The translations under genes and the position numbers were made by a program. A stretch of 64,000 nucleotides of DNA, from assembly GCF_947488135.1 (NCBI RefSeq), contig NZ_CANKYW010000002.1, positions 310,001-374,000 of the forward strand, given 5' to 3'. Numbering within the stretch: position 1 is the stretch's first letter; every line of letters starts with the position of its first letter. The notes beneath the pieces were generated by a model that worked only from the letters and a program-made list of their open reading frames with translations, had not been told where the DNA came from and searched no databases. The DNA is from an uncultured Marivita sp. (lineage in GTDB: Bacteria; Pseudomonadota; Alphaproteobacteria; Rhodobacterales; Rhodobacteraceae). Shown piece by piece: positions 38,386 through 48,022 of this stretch.

Positions 38386-39197
38386 TGCAGTTCGACGGCA
38401 AAACGGCGATCGTCACCGGGGCCGGGCAGGGCATCGGTGCCGCTTTGGCCCGCGCGTTGAGCGTGCGGGGCGTGCGGGTTCTTGCCAGCGACCTGTCGAG
38501 GGACAAGGCCGCCCGCATAGCAGACGAGATCGGCGGCGTTCCGCATCACGGTGACTTGTGTGACCCTGACGCGATTAAATCGATGATCGCATCGGCGGAA
38601 TCGGCCTTGGGGCACGTGGATATCTTGGTCTCCAACGCCGGGTTTGCGATTGGCGAACCAGACGGACCTGCGTCGCAGTCCGATGCGCATTGGCAGAAAA
38701 GTTGGGACCTGCACGTGATGGCGCATTTGCGCGCCTCGAGACTACTACTGCCGCAGATGATCGCGCGCGGTTCGGGTGTGTTGGTGAACGTCGCGTCGGC
38801 CGCTGGTGTATTATCGCAGATTGGCGACGCGGCCTATTCGGCAACGAAACACGCCGCTGTCAGTCTTGCGCAGTCACTGGCGATCGAACATGGCAAAGAC
38901 GGCATCCACGTTTCCGTGGTCTGTCCGCTCTACGTGGCGACGCCCTTGCTCGGCTATGAAGACAAGGTGACGGAGCGACCTCAAGGGGTGATCGAACCGG
39001 AAACAGTGGCAGAATCGACCCTGAACGGGCTGTCGGAGGGACGCTTCATGATCCTTCCGCATCCCGAGGTGCAGGCATTCTTTGAAAAGCGCGCTGCCGA
39101 TACGGATCAATGGATCGCAGGGATGCAGCGCCTTCGCGACCGTGTGCGCGATCAGACGGACGGGGTCGATCCGGCAACGGTGCACCGCTTCATCTAG
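38385..39197 (+). CDS. Short-chain dehydrogenase/reductase
   Basis: 270 residues. Classical SDR: cofactor motif TGAGQGIGAALARAL, NAG segment VSNAGFAIG, catalytic Ser in NVASAAG and YSATKHA with the Tyr-Lys pair. Substrate unknown. Its first base overlaps the ilvA stop (TGATG), so it is coupled to ilvA; its end overlaps the Hpt gene by four bases. Confidence 0.85.
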   Translation: MQFDGKTAIVTGAGQGIGAALARALSVRGVRVLASDLSRDKAARIADEIGGVPHHGDLCDPDAIKSMIASAESALGHVDILVSNAGFAIGEPDGPASQSDAHWQKSWDLHVMAHLRASRLLLPQMIARGSGVLVNVASAAGVLSQIGDAAYSATKHAAVSLAQSLAIEHGKDGIHVSVVCPLYVATPLLGYEDKVTERPQGVIEPETVAESTLNGLSEGRFMILPHPEVQAFFEKRAADTDQWIAGMQRLRDRVRDQTDGVDPATVHRFI

Positions 39198-39526
39198 GCC
39201 GCAAAGCGCTGGGCGTATTCCGTTTCGAAAACCGTTCGGGATGACCTGTAGACGGCTTTCAATTCCATGGGATCGACCGTCACCCTGCCTTGAGCCGCAT
39301 CCGCTTCGCCCGCGCTGCACATCGCTGACATCTCGCGAAAACCCAGGTTCACCGCCGATCCCTTGAGGAAGTGCAGGAGTTCTTGCATCTGCGGCGGATC
39401 GTTCATCGCGCCCTCCAGCCGGGACAGCGTGTCCTCAACCTCCAGCAAGAAGAGTTCAGCAACCTCATCAAAATCATTCGGCCCGATTTCGTCGCGAAGT
39501 TCGGTCACCCTTGCCCAGTCAATCAT
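39194..39526 (-). CDS. Stand-alone histidine phosphotransfer (Hpt) protein
   Basis: 110 residues. Four-helix Hpt fold with the phosphoacceptor motif LLHFLKGSAVNLGF, His52. A strong SD AGGAGGT sits 5 bases before the ATG. No kinase domain, so it must take phosphate from a separate hybrid kinase. It diverges across 153 bp from a response regulator-phosphatase gene, which suggests a shared phosphorelay. Confidence 0.88.
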   Translation of the reverse strand: MIDWARVTELRDEIGPNDFDEVAELFLLEVEDTLSRLEGAMNDPPQMQELLHFLKGSAVNLGFREMSAMCSAGEADAAQGRVTVDPMELKAVYRSSRTVFETEYAQRFAA

Positions 39527-39679
39527 CGAAACCTCCTATTCCGATGTATGCGTAGCAACGAAAGGTAAAAAAACTGCGACAGTCGACGTAAAACTTCGGC
39601 GAATTTGAGCATTCATCTGCCGTTAACATCCAGCGCCTAAAGCATTGCTGGGGGCCGACGCATGGGTTGGTGAATAAGT

Positions 39680-40945
39680 ATGTTACAGAACGCGAAGTTT
39701 GCGTTCCCCGATGCGCAGGATGCCTGTCTTCGGCGCGTTCTTGTCGTTGACGACAGTCTTGCGCAGCGTCGGATCCTCACCCTCATGCTCAAACGCTGGG
39801 GGTACGACGTGGCCGAGGCTGAAAATGCCGAAGATGGCTTGGCTTTGTGCGATACCTTTCATCCCGATTTCATCATTTCCGACTGGATGATGCCGGGGAT
39901 GAGCGGTGTTGAATTCTGCGCTGCTTTCCGTGCTACGTCGCGTGCGACCTACGGGTATTTCATCCTTCTGACCTCCAAGTCGGAAAAAGCGGCGGTTGCG
40001 TCGGGTCTCGAATCGGGCGCCGACGATTTTCTTACCAAGCCAGTCAGCGGCGATGAACTCCGTGCGCGGTTGATCGCCGGCGCGCGTATCCTGTCGATGG
40101 AGCAGGAGCTAAAAGCGAAAAATGCTGTGATCGCCGACACGCTGGCAGAGCTGCAAAGCGTCCATGCTCTGATCGACAAGGATTTGCAGCAGGCGCGTAT
40201 CCTTCAACACTCGCTGATGCCCAATCGCTCGGCCGCTTTCGGAAAAAGCCGGGTCAGTGTCCTCTTGCGTTCCTGTGGGCACGTCGGTGGCGACCTTGCC
40301 GGTATGTTCGGTGAGCAAAACGGCGATTTCGGCTTATTCAGTCTCGATGTCTCCGGGCACGGGATCACGTCGGCCATGATGACGGCGCGCGTCGGCGGGT
40401 ATTTGAGTGCTGATTACCCCGACGAAAATCTCGCGCTGCTCAAGACGGCGAACGGTTATGAGTTCCTGCCGCCGCAAGAGGTGGCCGGTCGACTGAACCA
40501 TCGCCTTGTCCGGCAGCAGGGCGTCACCGAATATCTGACGCTCGCCTATGTCCATGTCTGCGCCGCGACCGGGCACGCGCGTTTTGTCCAGGCGGGGCAT
40601 CCGCCACCCGTGCTGATGCGCCGGACTGGTGAGGTCTGCTTTCTTGGTGACGGCGGTCTTCCGATCGGTCTGATTGAAGACGCGCGATACGAGGATCATG
40701 CGGTCGACTTGATGCCGGGTGACAGGATGCTTCTCTATTCCGACGGTATCACCGAAGCGGTTTTGCCGGATGGGTCAATGCTCGAGGAAGACGGCCTTCT
40801 CGATCTGATCCGCTCCGTTCCTCCTGATTGTACCGGGCCGGACTTTCTCGATGCTCTGTATTCGGGGCTTGAGGCACGAACCGGAACGATGTCGGACTTC
40901 GACGACGATATCTCAGCCGCGCTTTTGGAATATGGTGGTGTGTGA
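39680..40945 (+). CDS. Response regulator fused to PP2C/SpoIIE-type phosphatase
   Basis: 421 residues. Receiver domain 18-135 (VLVVDDSLAQRR, phosphoacceptor Asp68 in IISDWMMPG, Lys120 in FLTKPVSG), a coiled-coil linker around residues 137-178, then a PP2C/SpoIIE domain with GGDLAGMF (203-210) and DVSGHGITSAMM (Asp223). Architecture of RssB/RsbU-like regulators that dephosphorylate anti-anti-sigma factors. No anti-sigma factor gene is adjacent. The last 33 bp overlap the convergent NUDIX gene. Confidence 0.92.
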   Translation: MLQNAKFAFPDAQDACLRRVLVVDDSLAQRRILTLMLKRWGYDVAEAENAEDGLALCDTFHPDFIISDWMMPGMSGVEFCAAFRATSRATYGYFILLTSKSEKAAVASGLESGADDFLTKPVSGDELRARLIAGARILSMEQELKAKNAVIADTLAELQSVHALIDKDLQQARILQHSLMPNRSAAFGKSRVSVLLRSCGHVGGDLAGMFGEQNGDFGLFSLDVSGHGITSAMMTARVGGYLSADYPDENLALLKTANGYEFLPPQEVAGRLNHRLVRQQGVTEYLTLAYVHVCAATGHARFVQAGHPPPVLMRRTGEVCFLGDGGLPIGLIEDARYEDHAVDLMPGDRMLLYSDGITEAVLPDGSMLEEDGLLDLIRSVPPDCTGPDFLDALYSGLEARTGTMSDFDDDISAALLEYGGV

Positions 40946-41377
40946 CGCGAAACGGGCCACGAAATCGCGATCGCCGGTATTGGCCAACTGGTCCAATGCT
41001 TCTTCCGTGTTGAGCCACAGGGCCGTGTGATCCGGCTCGGTCGGGTCGCCGTACTGAACCACGGGCACGGCCATGTAGATCAGGCACAGTTTTTCGGCCC
41101 AGAGGTCGTATTCCGGCATGTAGGTGAACCGCCGATACGCCCCCAAACGACGAGGCCGAGCGATGCGCCAGCCGGTTTCTTCGTAGACTTCGCGCGTCAA
41201 TGCTTGGATCGGCGACTCGCCCGGATCGACGCCACCCCCCGGCAATTGGACCTCGGGCGCAGGGGCTTTCTGATGCGTCAAGAGCAGGCCGTCACCCACC
41301 GGAAGAATCGCGTATGCGCCTGTTCTCAGCGTGTAGGATCGCCCCGATTCCGGCGCGTTACCGAACCTGCGCATCAT
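40913..41377 (-). CDS. NUDIX hydrolase
   Basis: 154 residues from ATG 41377. NUDIX box PGGGVDPGESPIQALTREVYEETGW (residues about 46-70, read across two lines) with the REVYEET core. Substrate not evident; likely a nucleoside diphosphate derivative. Its end lies within the 3' end of the phosphatase gene. Confidence 0.87.
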   Translation of the reverse strand: MMRRFGNAPESGRSYTLRTGAYAILPVGDGLLLTHQKAPAPEVQLPGGGVDPGESPIQALTREVYEETGWRIARPRRLGAYRRFTYMPEYDLWAEKLCLIYMAVPVVQYGDPTEPDHTALWLNTEEALDQLANTGDRDFVARFASHTTIFQKRG

Positions 41378-41463
41378 GCCAATCCCTTTCTGCCCCTTGG
41401 ACCTGCCCGATCGTCTCTTATATAGTTCCGAACATGCCGGAGGGCGGCAAGCAAGGAAATTCC

Positions 41464-42453
41464 ATGACACTCGGTTCGAAACTCGCCTGGGACGACACAG
41501 TCCTGCCATTCCAACTTGACCACTCGAACATTCGTGGCCGTGTGGCCCGACTCGATGGGGTGTTGAGTGGCATCCTCAAGCAACACAACTACCCCGCATC
41601 CGTTGAGGCGCTGGTGGCCGAGATGGCCTTGCTGACCGCGTTGATCGGCCAGACGATCAAGCTGCGCTGGAAGCTGTCGCTTCAGGTTCAGTCGAAAGGT
41701 GCCGTGCGCATGATCGCGACGGATTTCTACGCCCCCGAGGCGGAAGGCGAACCTGCGCGCATTCGGGCCTATGCCAGCTATGATCCGGACAAGGTCAATG
41801 ATGGTCCGGCGATGGACCAGATTGGCGACGGGTACTTCGCGATCCTGATGGACCAGGGCGAAGGCATGCAGCCCTATCAGGGGATCACGCCTCTGTCTGG
41901 TGAAACGCTGGCCAGCTGCGCCGAGGCGTATTTCGCGCAGTCGGAACAGCTTCCGACGAAATTCGCCCTGAGCTTCGGGCAATCGACCGAACCCGGAGTC
42001 GCGCAGCATTGGCGCGCCGGGGGCATCATGATCCAGCATATGCCGGACGCATCGCCCTACGCGAAAGACGGCGGATCGGGCGAGGGCGGTTTGCTTCTTG
42101 CCGACGATCTGTTGAGCGATGACGAGGGTGAAAACTGGAATCGGGTGAATTTCCATCTGGATACGGTCGACGACATGGAGCTGATCGGCCCGTCCCTGCC
42201 TGCGACCGATCTTCTATATCGCCTGTTCCACGAGGAAGGCCCGCGTGTGTTCGATGCACAGCCGGTTCGCTTTGGATGTACCTGTTCCGAAGATCGCGTG
42301 CGGCAAAGCCTTTCGATCTATTCGGCCCGCGACATCGAGAAGATGACGACGGACGAGGGCCGCGTGACCGCAGACTGCCAGTTCTGTGGCGCGCATTATG
42401 ATCTGGACCCCGCGACGGTCGGGTTCGAGGCCGAAGAGGTGTCGGGTGAATGA
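41464..42453 (+). CDS. hslO: Redox-regulated chaperone Hsp33
   Basis: 329 residues from ATG 41464. A holdase activated by oxidative unfolding. The four zinc-binding cysteines are seen as FGCTCSEDRV and CQFCGAHY near the C-terminus (CxC...CxxC). N-terminal body starts at WDDTVLPFQLDHSNIRGR. A longer in-frame reading upstream overlaps the NUDIX gene and is rejected. The next NUDIX gene begins 8 bp inside it. Confidence 0.95.
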   Translation: MTLGSKLAWDDTVLPFQLDHSNIRGRVARLDGVLSGILKQHNYPASVEALVAEMALLTALIGQTIKLRWKLSLQVQSKGAVRMIATDFYAPEAEGEPARIRAYASYDPDKVNDGPAMDQIGDGYFAILMDQGEGMQPYQGITPLSGETLASCAEAYFAQSEQLPTKFALSFGQSTEPGVAQHWRAGGIMIQHMPDASPYAKDGGSGEGGLLLADDLLSDDEGENWNRVNFHLDTVDDMELIGPSLPATDLLYRLFHEEGPRVFDAQPVRFGCTCSEDRVRQSLSIYSARDIEKMTTDEGRVTADCQFCGAHYDLDPATVGFEAEEVSGE

Positions 42454-43042
42454 CAGATCACGGCTCGAAGCGGCTCTGCAACAGCAGAGCAATGCATCGT
42501 CCGATTTTGATCTGAACCCGGACGTTGCTCTGCCCGTGGGCCGCAAGTTGCGGCCTGCGGGCGTTCTCGTCGCGGTTTCGCCCTCTTCATTCGGGAGCCA
42601 TGTGCTCCTGACGAAACGGTCTTCGCGGCTCAAACATCATCCCGGCCAAATCGCCTTTCCCGGTGGTAAACAGGACGACGGCGATGACGATGCAATCGCG
42701 GCAGCCTTGCGCGAAGCCGAAGAAGAGGTCGCTCTGCCGCGCGAGAAGGTGGATGTGCTTGGAACATTGCCGACCCATGAAACCGTCACGGGATTTCTTG
42801 TGACACCTGTGATCGGTTGGGTCACCGATCCGTTCGACATCGTGCCCGAACCCGGGGAAGTCGCCGAGGTGTTCCGTGTCCCGCTTGACCATGTGACCGA
42901 CACTTCGCTGTATTCTGTTCAGTCCCGCCGGTGGCGCGGCACACGGCGGCATTACTACACGGTTCCCTTTGGGCCCTATTACATCTGGGGAGCGACTGCC
43001 CGTATCCTGCAAGGACTGGCAGAGCGGATGGAGCGCGTATGA
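42446..43042 (+). CDS. CoA pyrophosphatase-like NUDIX hydrolase (NudL type)
   Basis: 198 residues from GTG 42446. The CoA-pyrophosphatase signature LLTKRSSRLKHHPGQIAFPGG precedes the NUDIX box (GGKQDDGDDDAIAAALREAEEEVAL). Such enzymes split CoA and derivatives to 3',5'-ADP and phosphopantetheine. Overlaps hslO by 8 bp and the CCA-adding gene by four: a coupled hslO-nudL-cca run. Confidence 0.9.
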   Translation: MNDRSRLEAALQQQSNASSDFDLNPDVALPVGRKLRPAGVLVAVSPSSFGSHVLLTKRSSRLKHHPGQIAFPGGKQDDGDDDAIAAALREAEEEVALPREKVDVLGTLPTHETVTGFLVTPVIGWVTDPFDIVPEPGEVAEVFRVPLDHVTDTSLYSVQSRRWRGTRRHYYTVPFGPYYIWGATARILQGLAERMERV

Positions 43043-44184
43043 AAGTTACCGGCGACTGGCTGACATCACCCAGCACGCAAGCGGTCTTTCAGGCGTTGCA
43101 GGCGGATGGTCACGACGTGTTCGCTGTTGGTGGTTGCGTACGGAACGCGCTGATGGCCGTGCCGGTGACAGATGTGGATCTTGCAACCGACGCAACGCCT
43201 GACACGGTCGAACACCTGAGCAAAGCGGCAGGGCTGAAACCCGTTCCAACGGGCAAGGATCACGGCACGATCACCGTGGTGGCGGATGGCGTCGGTTACG
43301 AAGTGACCACGTTTCGCGCGGATGCCGAAACTGATGGCCGTCGCGCCATTGTCCGGTTTTCCACCGACATGGCCGAAGACGCGGCGCGGCGCGATTTCAC
43401 GATGAACGCACTTTATGCCCGGTCAGACGGAACCGTGATCGACCCGCTTGGCGGATTACCGGATCTCGAGGCGCGGCAGGTTCGGTTCATCGGGGACGCC
43501 AAAGCGCGGATTGCCGAAGACTACCTGCGAATACTTCGCTTCTTCCGTTTTGCCGCGTGGTATGGCGATCCGGCCGAAGGGTTCGATGCCGAAGGCCTGG
43601 CGGCGATTGCCGACTCTTTGGACGGTCTTGCGGGATTATCGAGAGAGCGCGTCGGCGCCGAAATGCTCAAGCTTCTGTCGGCGCCAGACCCCGCACCGGC
43701 AGTCGGCGCGATGGCGCAGACCGGCGTTTTGCGCGCCGTCTTGCCGGGCAGCGACGCGCGTGGACTGGCTCCTCTGATTCACCTCGAACAGGCAACGCAT
43801 TCACAGATCGACCCGCTGCGCCGTCTCGCGAGCCTTGGCGCTTTCGACGGGGAAACTCTGCGCCTGTCAAAAGCCGGGCAAAGGCGACTTGCGCAGTATC
43901 AGGCCCTCATTTCATCCGCAGAAGGGTCGGCCGAGCTTGGCTATCGTCACGGGGCCGCGATGGCACAAGACGTAATGCTCTTGCGGTCGGCTCTGCTGGA
44001 AACGCCACTCGACCCGGAGTCGCTATCTGTAGCCCGCGTGGCTGCGGAGCATGTCTTTCCAGTGAAATCCGCAGACCTGATGCCCGAATACACCGGCCCC
44101 GCGCTGGGCGCGAAGCTTCGCGAGCTTGAGGATCGCTGGATCGCGTCCGGGTTTTCGCTGACGAAATCCGATCTGCTCGACTAA
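43039..44184 (+). CDS. cca: CCA tRNA nucleotidyltransferase
   Basis: 381 residues from ATG 43039. Class II CCA-adding enzyme or poly(A) polymerase. VFAVGGCVRNALM, catalytic DVDLATDATPD, KDHGTITVV and RRDFTMNALYARSDG are seen; the long helical tail binds tRNA. The ATGA overlap ties it to the preceding NUDIX gene. Confidence 0.94.
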   Translation: MKVTGDWLTSPSTQAVFQALQADGHDVFAVGGCVRNALMAVPVTDVDLATDATPDTVEHLSKAAGLKPVPTGKDHGTITVVADGVGYEVTTFRADAETDGRRAIVRFSTDMAEDAARRDFTMNALYARSDGTVIDPLGGLPDLEARQVRFIGDAKARIAEDYLRILRFFRFAAWYGDPAEGFDAEGLAAIADSLDGLAGLSRERVGAEMLKLLSAPDPAPAVGAMAQTGVLRAVLPGSDARGLAPLIHLEQATHSQIDPLRRLASLGAFDGETLRLSKAGQRRLAQYQALISSAEGSAELGYRHGAAMAQDVMLLRSALLETPLDPESLSVARVAAEHVFPVKSADLMPEYTGPALGAKLRELEDRWIASGFSLTKSDLLD

Positions 44185-44323
44185 TCGGGTTTTCTTGGGC
44201 GGAAACGCACGCTATCGTTGCGGCGTCTTACGGACAATACCGAACATTGCATTAAATGTCGCCCGGAACACCCATCACATCGGGTGGTTTGATCCGTGTC
44301 TTGTTCCCCGAGGAGAGCGTTCG

Positions 44324-46168
44324 GTGTTTCGCTTTTTTGAAAATCTGGTCGATCCGTACGGCGCCTACGACGAGAAGGACACGCCGCCCTCCCGGCTGCT
44401 TCCCTTCATGCTCGAATATGCCAAGCCGTTCAAAATGGTGTTCGTCTACGCCACGATAATGTCGATTGTCGTGGCGGCCATCGAGATCGGATTGATCTGG
44501 GCGATGGGCTGGGTTGTCGATATCCTTGCCGGTGATCCTGCTGAGGTCTGGGATGCCTATGGCGGATGGCTCATCGCTTTGGCGATATTCATCCTGGTGA
44601 TCCGACCCGCGTTGCAGGCGCTCGACGTGCTTCTGCTCAACAACACCATTTTGCCGAACTTCGGCACGCTGATCCGCTGGCGCGCGCACAAGCATGTGCT
44701 GCGGCAGTCGGTGGGGTGGTTCGAGAATGATTTTGCCGGTCGCATCGCCAACCGGATCATGCAGACACCGCCCGCTGCTGGAGAGGCCGTGTTCCAGGTG
44801 TTCGACGCGATCACCTTCTCGCTGGCCTATGTCGTGGGCGCGCTGATCCTTCTGGGTCAGGCCGATCCGCGCCTCGCGATCCCGATGATCGGGTGGCTGT
44901 TCCTGTACGGCGCGCTGGTTGTCTGGACGGTCAAACGTGTCGGTCCTGCCTCTCAGGCCGCGTCCGATGCTCGGTCCGAGGTGACGGGCCGCGTTGTGGA
45001 CAGCTATACCAACATCCATTCCGTCAAGATGTTCGCACATAACGACACCGAACTGACCTACGCCAAGGACGCGATCGAGAACACACGCCGTACCTTCCAG
45101 CGTGAAATGCGCCTATTCACGATCATGGATGTCGTTTTGGTCACCTTGAACGGTCTCCTGATCGTCGCTGTTGTCGGCTGGGCGTTCTGGCTCTGGATGC
45201 AGGGGCAAGCCAGCGTCGGTATCGTCGCGGCGGCAACGGCTCTGACGCTTCGGCTCAATGCGATGACCGGCTGGATCATGTGGGCCCTGACCTCGTTCTT
45301 CCGTCAGTTGGGCGTGGTTGCCGAAGGCATGGAAACCATCGCGCAACCGATCACGCTTGTGGATGATCCGGCGGCCAAGCGATTGGCGCTCGACCGGGGA
45401 AAGATCGAGATTCAGTCTCTGACACACCATTACGGGCGCGACAGCGGCGGATTGGACGCCATCAGCCTGACCATCGAACCGGGCGAAAAGGTGGGTCTGA
45501 TCGGGCGGTCCGGCGCGGGCAAATCCACCTTGGTCAAGCTCTTGCTGCGGTTCTACGATCCCGAAAGCGGGCGTATCCTGATCGACGGTCAGGACATCAC
45601 GAAGGTGACACAGGACAGCCTGCGCCTCGCCATCGGTATGGTCCAGCAGGACAGTTCGCTTCTGCACCGCTCGGTGCGCGACAACATCCTCTATGGCCGT
45701 CCCGACGCGACCGAGGCAGAGATGATCGCGGCCACCAAGCAGGCGCAGGCGCACGAGTTCATTCTCAACCTGCAAGATCCCGCTGGCCGCACCGGCTACG
45801 ATGCACAGGTCGGCGAGCGGGGTATCAAGCTGTCTGGCGGTCAACGCCAGCGCGTGACCCTTGCCCGCGTGATCCTCAAGAACGCGCCGATCCTTCTGTT
45901 GGACGAAGCGACCAGTGCCCTTGATTCCGAGGTCGAGGCGGCGATTCAGGACACGCTTTACGGCATGATGGAGGGCAAGACCGTGATCGCCATCGCGCAC
46001 CGCCTGTCCACCATCGCCCATATGGACAGGATCCTCGTCATGGATGAGGGCAAGATCGTTGAACAGGGCAGCCACGACGCGCTTTTGGTCAAGGGTGGGC
46101 TATATGCTGGTTTCTGGGCTCGCCAGTCAGGCGGGTTCATCGACCCGGATACGAAGGCAGCAGAGTAG
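44324..46168 (+). CDS. ABC exporter (fused permease-ATPase), copy 1
   Basis: 614 residues from GTG 44324, SD AGGAGAG at 44310-44316. Type I exporter half: six membrane helices (residues about 30-330) with the marker WFENDFAGRIANRIMQTP in the first cytosolic loop, then an ATPase with Walker A GRSGAGKST, signature LSGGQRQRVTLARV and Walker B ILLLDEATSALD. Ends RQSGGFIDPDTKAAE. Substrate unknown; MsbA/YheHI-like. First of three paralogues. Confidence 0.88.
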   Translation: MFRFFENLVDPYGAYDEKDTPPSRLLPFMLEYAKPFKMVFVYATIMSIVVAAIEIGLIWAMGWVVDILAGDPAEVWDAYGGWLIALAIFILVIRPALQALDVLLLNNTILPNFGTLIRWRAHKHVLRQSVGWFENDFAGRIANRIMQTPPAAGEAVFQVFDAITFSLAYVVGALILLGQADPRLAIPMIGWLFLYGALVVWTVKRVGPASQAASDARSEVTGRVVDSYTNIHSVKMFAHNDTELTYAKDAIENTRRTFQREMRLFTIMDVVLVTLNGLLIVAVVGWAFWLWMQGQASVGIVAAATALTLRLNAMTGWIMWALTSFFRQLGVVAEGMETIAQPITLVDDPAAKRLALDRGKIEIQSLTHHYGRDSGGLDAISLTIEPGEKVGLIGRSGAGKSTLVKLLLRFYDPESGRILIDGQDITKVTQDSLRLAIGMVQQDSSLLHRSVRDNILYGRPDATEAEMIAATKQAQAHEFILNLQDPAGRTGYDAQVGERGIKLSGGQRQRVTLARVILKNAPILLLDEATSALDSEVEAAIQDTLYGMMEGKTVIAIAHRLSTIAHMDRILVMDEGKIVEQGSHDALLVKGGLYAGFWARQSGGFIDPDTKAAE

Positions 46169-48022
46169 ATGCGGCAGTTCTTCCAGACCCTGATCCTGCG
46201 CGCCGGAAATCAGATCGACCCTGATGCACCGGCGCTCGGCGTTCCCCCGCTCAAACTGCGGCCCTTCATGGCATGGTGCCTGCGCGGCGGCTGGCGGGTG
46301 GTCTGGCTCGGCGTGGCGATCTCGGTTCTGGCCGGCATCACCGAGGTGGTGTCGATGCAACTTCTGGGAAGCGTCGTCGACGCGGTGGCCGAAACACCGT
46401 CCGACAGCTTTGTGGCGGACCACGGTTGGCTGATCGCGGCGTGCATCTTCGTCTTGCTGATCGCCCGCCCGCTGTTGTTCGGAGGGCTGGCGCTGACGCA
46501 GTCCGTCATGATCGGCCCCAATATCGGGATGCAGGTCATGGCGCGGATGTTCCGCTGGACGCTTGGCCAATCCGTGACCTTCTTCGACAATGATTTCGCC
46601 GGGCGTCTGGCGCAGAAGAAGATGCAGGCATCCACATCCCTGACCGAAATCGTGATCGAAACCGTCAACGCCGTGACTTTCGGCTTTGCCACGGTTCTTG
46701 GCACGGCGTTTCTTGTCGGTGCGGTGAACCTGTGGATGGTCGTCGCGCTGGCTGTCTGGTTTGCGGTCTACATCCTGTTTCTGCGGGTCATGCTTCCGAT
46801 CATCCGCAGTCGCTCTGCCGCACGGGCCGAGGCCAAGGCGCAGGTCACCGGTCAGGTCGTGGATACGATCAGCAACATCAAGACGGTCAAACTTTTTGCC
46901 GGGGATCGGCACGAGGACGGCAAGGCGCTGGGCGCGATGGAAGACCTGCGCCGCACAGCCCTGCGGTTCGGCGAGGCACAGACACTGTTCCGCCTTGGTC
47001 TCATGTTCATCGCGGGGGTTCTACCGGTCGTATTGGTTGGCATGGCGATCGCGTTGCGCGGCACCGGTGTGACCCCCGGCGACATCGCCGCAGTGGGGGC
47101 CGTAGGTATCCGCCTGTCGCAGATGACCGGCTGGATCAGCTACACGATGATGGTGATCTACAGCCATGTGGGCGAAGTCGAGGACGGTATGAACACCCTC
47201 GCTCCGCCGGATCGGATCGAGGACGGACCAAGCGCGCCCACCCTGAATGTGTCGGAGGGTCGTATCCAGTTCGATCGTGTGTCCTTTGCCTATGGGCAAA
47301 AAGAGGGCGGTATCGAGAATGTGACGCTCGACATCGCACCGGGTGAAAAGCTCGCCATCGTGGGCGCGTCCGGGGCGGGAAAATCGACGCTCGTGTCGCT
47401 GCTGTTGCGGCTCTATGACACCGAAACAGGCACGATTTCCATTGATGGGCAGAACGTGTCCGAGGTGACGCAAGAAAGCCTGCGCAGCCAGATCGGAATG
47501 GTCACGCAAGAGACCGCGATGTTCAATCGCTCCGCGCTCGATAATATCCGCTACGGTCGTCCCGATGCCACCCCCGAAGAGGTGTACGAGGCAGCCCGTC
47601 GCGCTGAGGCGCATGAGTTCATTCAGGATCTGGCCGATCACATGGGCCGTAAAGGCTACGAGGCGCATCTGGGCGAAAGGGGCGTCAAGCTGTCAGGCGG
47701 ACAACGCCAACGCATCGCGCTTGCCCGCGCCATCCTCAAGGATGCACCGATCCTTGTGCTGGATGAAGCGACAAGCGCGCTTGATTCCGAGGTCGAGGCA
47801 CAGATCCAGTCGGCGCTCGAGCGCGTGATGGAGGGCAAGACCGTCCTCGCCATCGCGCACCGTTTGTCGACGATCGCGAGCATGGATCGGATCATCGTGA
47901 TGGATCAGGGCCGGATCGCGGAAATGGGGAGTCATGACGTGCTGTTGGCCCAAAACGGGCTTTATGCCCGCTATTGGGAACGGCAGTCCGGCGGGTTCAT
48001 CGGCGCGCAGGCGGCGGAATGA
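46169..48022 (+). CDS. ABC exporter (fused permease-ATPase), copy 2
   Basis: 617 residues, ATG directly after the stop of copy 1. Same layout: membrane part with TFFDNDFAGRLAQKKMQ, ATPase with GASGAGKSTLVSLLLRLYD, LSGGQRQRIALARAILKD and ILVLDEATSALDSEVEA. Ends RQSGGFIGAQAAE. Closer to copy 3 than copy 1 in the ATPase (both share MFNRSA, KDAPILVLDEATSALD and IASMDRI). Confidence 0.88.
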   Translation: MRQFFQTLILRAGNQIDPDAPALGVPPLKLRPFMAWCLRGGWRVVWLGVAISVLAGITEVVSMQLLGSVVDAVAETPSDSFVADHGWLIAACIFVLLIARPLLFGGLALTQSVMIGPNIGMQVMARMFRWTLGQSVTFFDNDFAGRLAQKKMQASTSLTEIVIETVNAVTFGFATVLGTAFLVGAVNLWMVVALAVWFAVYILFLRVMLPIIRSRSAARAEAKAQVTGQVVDTISNIKTVKLFAGDRHEDGKALGAMEDLRRTALRFGEAQTLFRLGLMFIAGVLPVVLVGMAIALRGTGVTPGDIAAVGAVGIRLSQMTGWISYTMMVIYSHVGEVEDGMNTLAPPDRIEDGPSAPTLNVSEGRIQFDRVSFAYGQKEGGIENVTLDIAPGEKLAIVGASGAGKSTLVSLLLRLYDTETGTISIDGQNVSEVTQESLRSQIGMVTQETAMFNRSALDNIRYGRPDATPEEVYEAARRAEAHEFIQDLADHMGRKGYEAHLGERGVKLSGGQRQRIALARAILKDAPILVLDEATSALDSEVEAQIQSALERVMEGKTVLAIAHRLSTIASMDRIIVMDQGRIAEMGSHDVLLAQNGLYARYWERQSGGFIGAQAAE

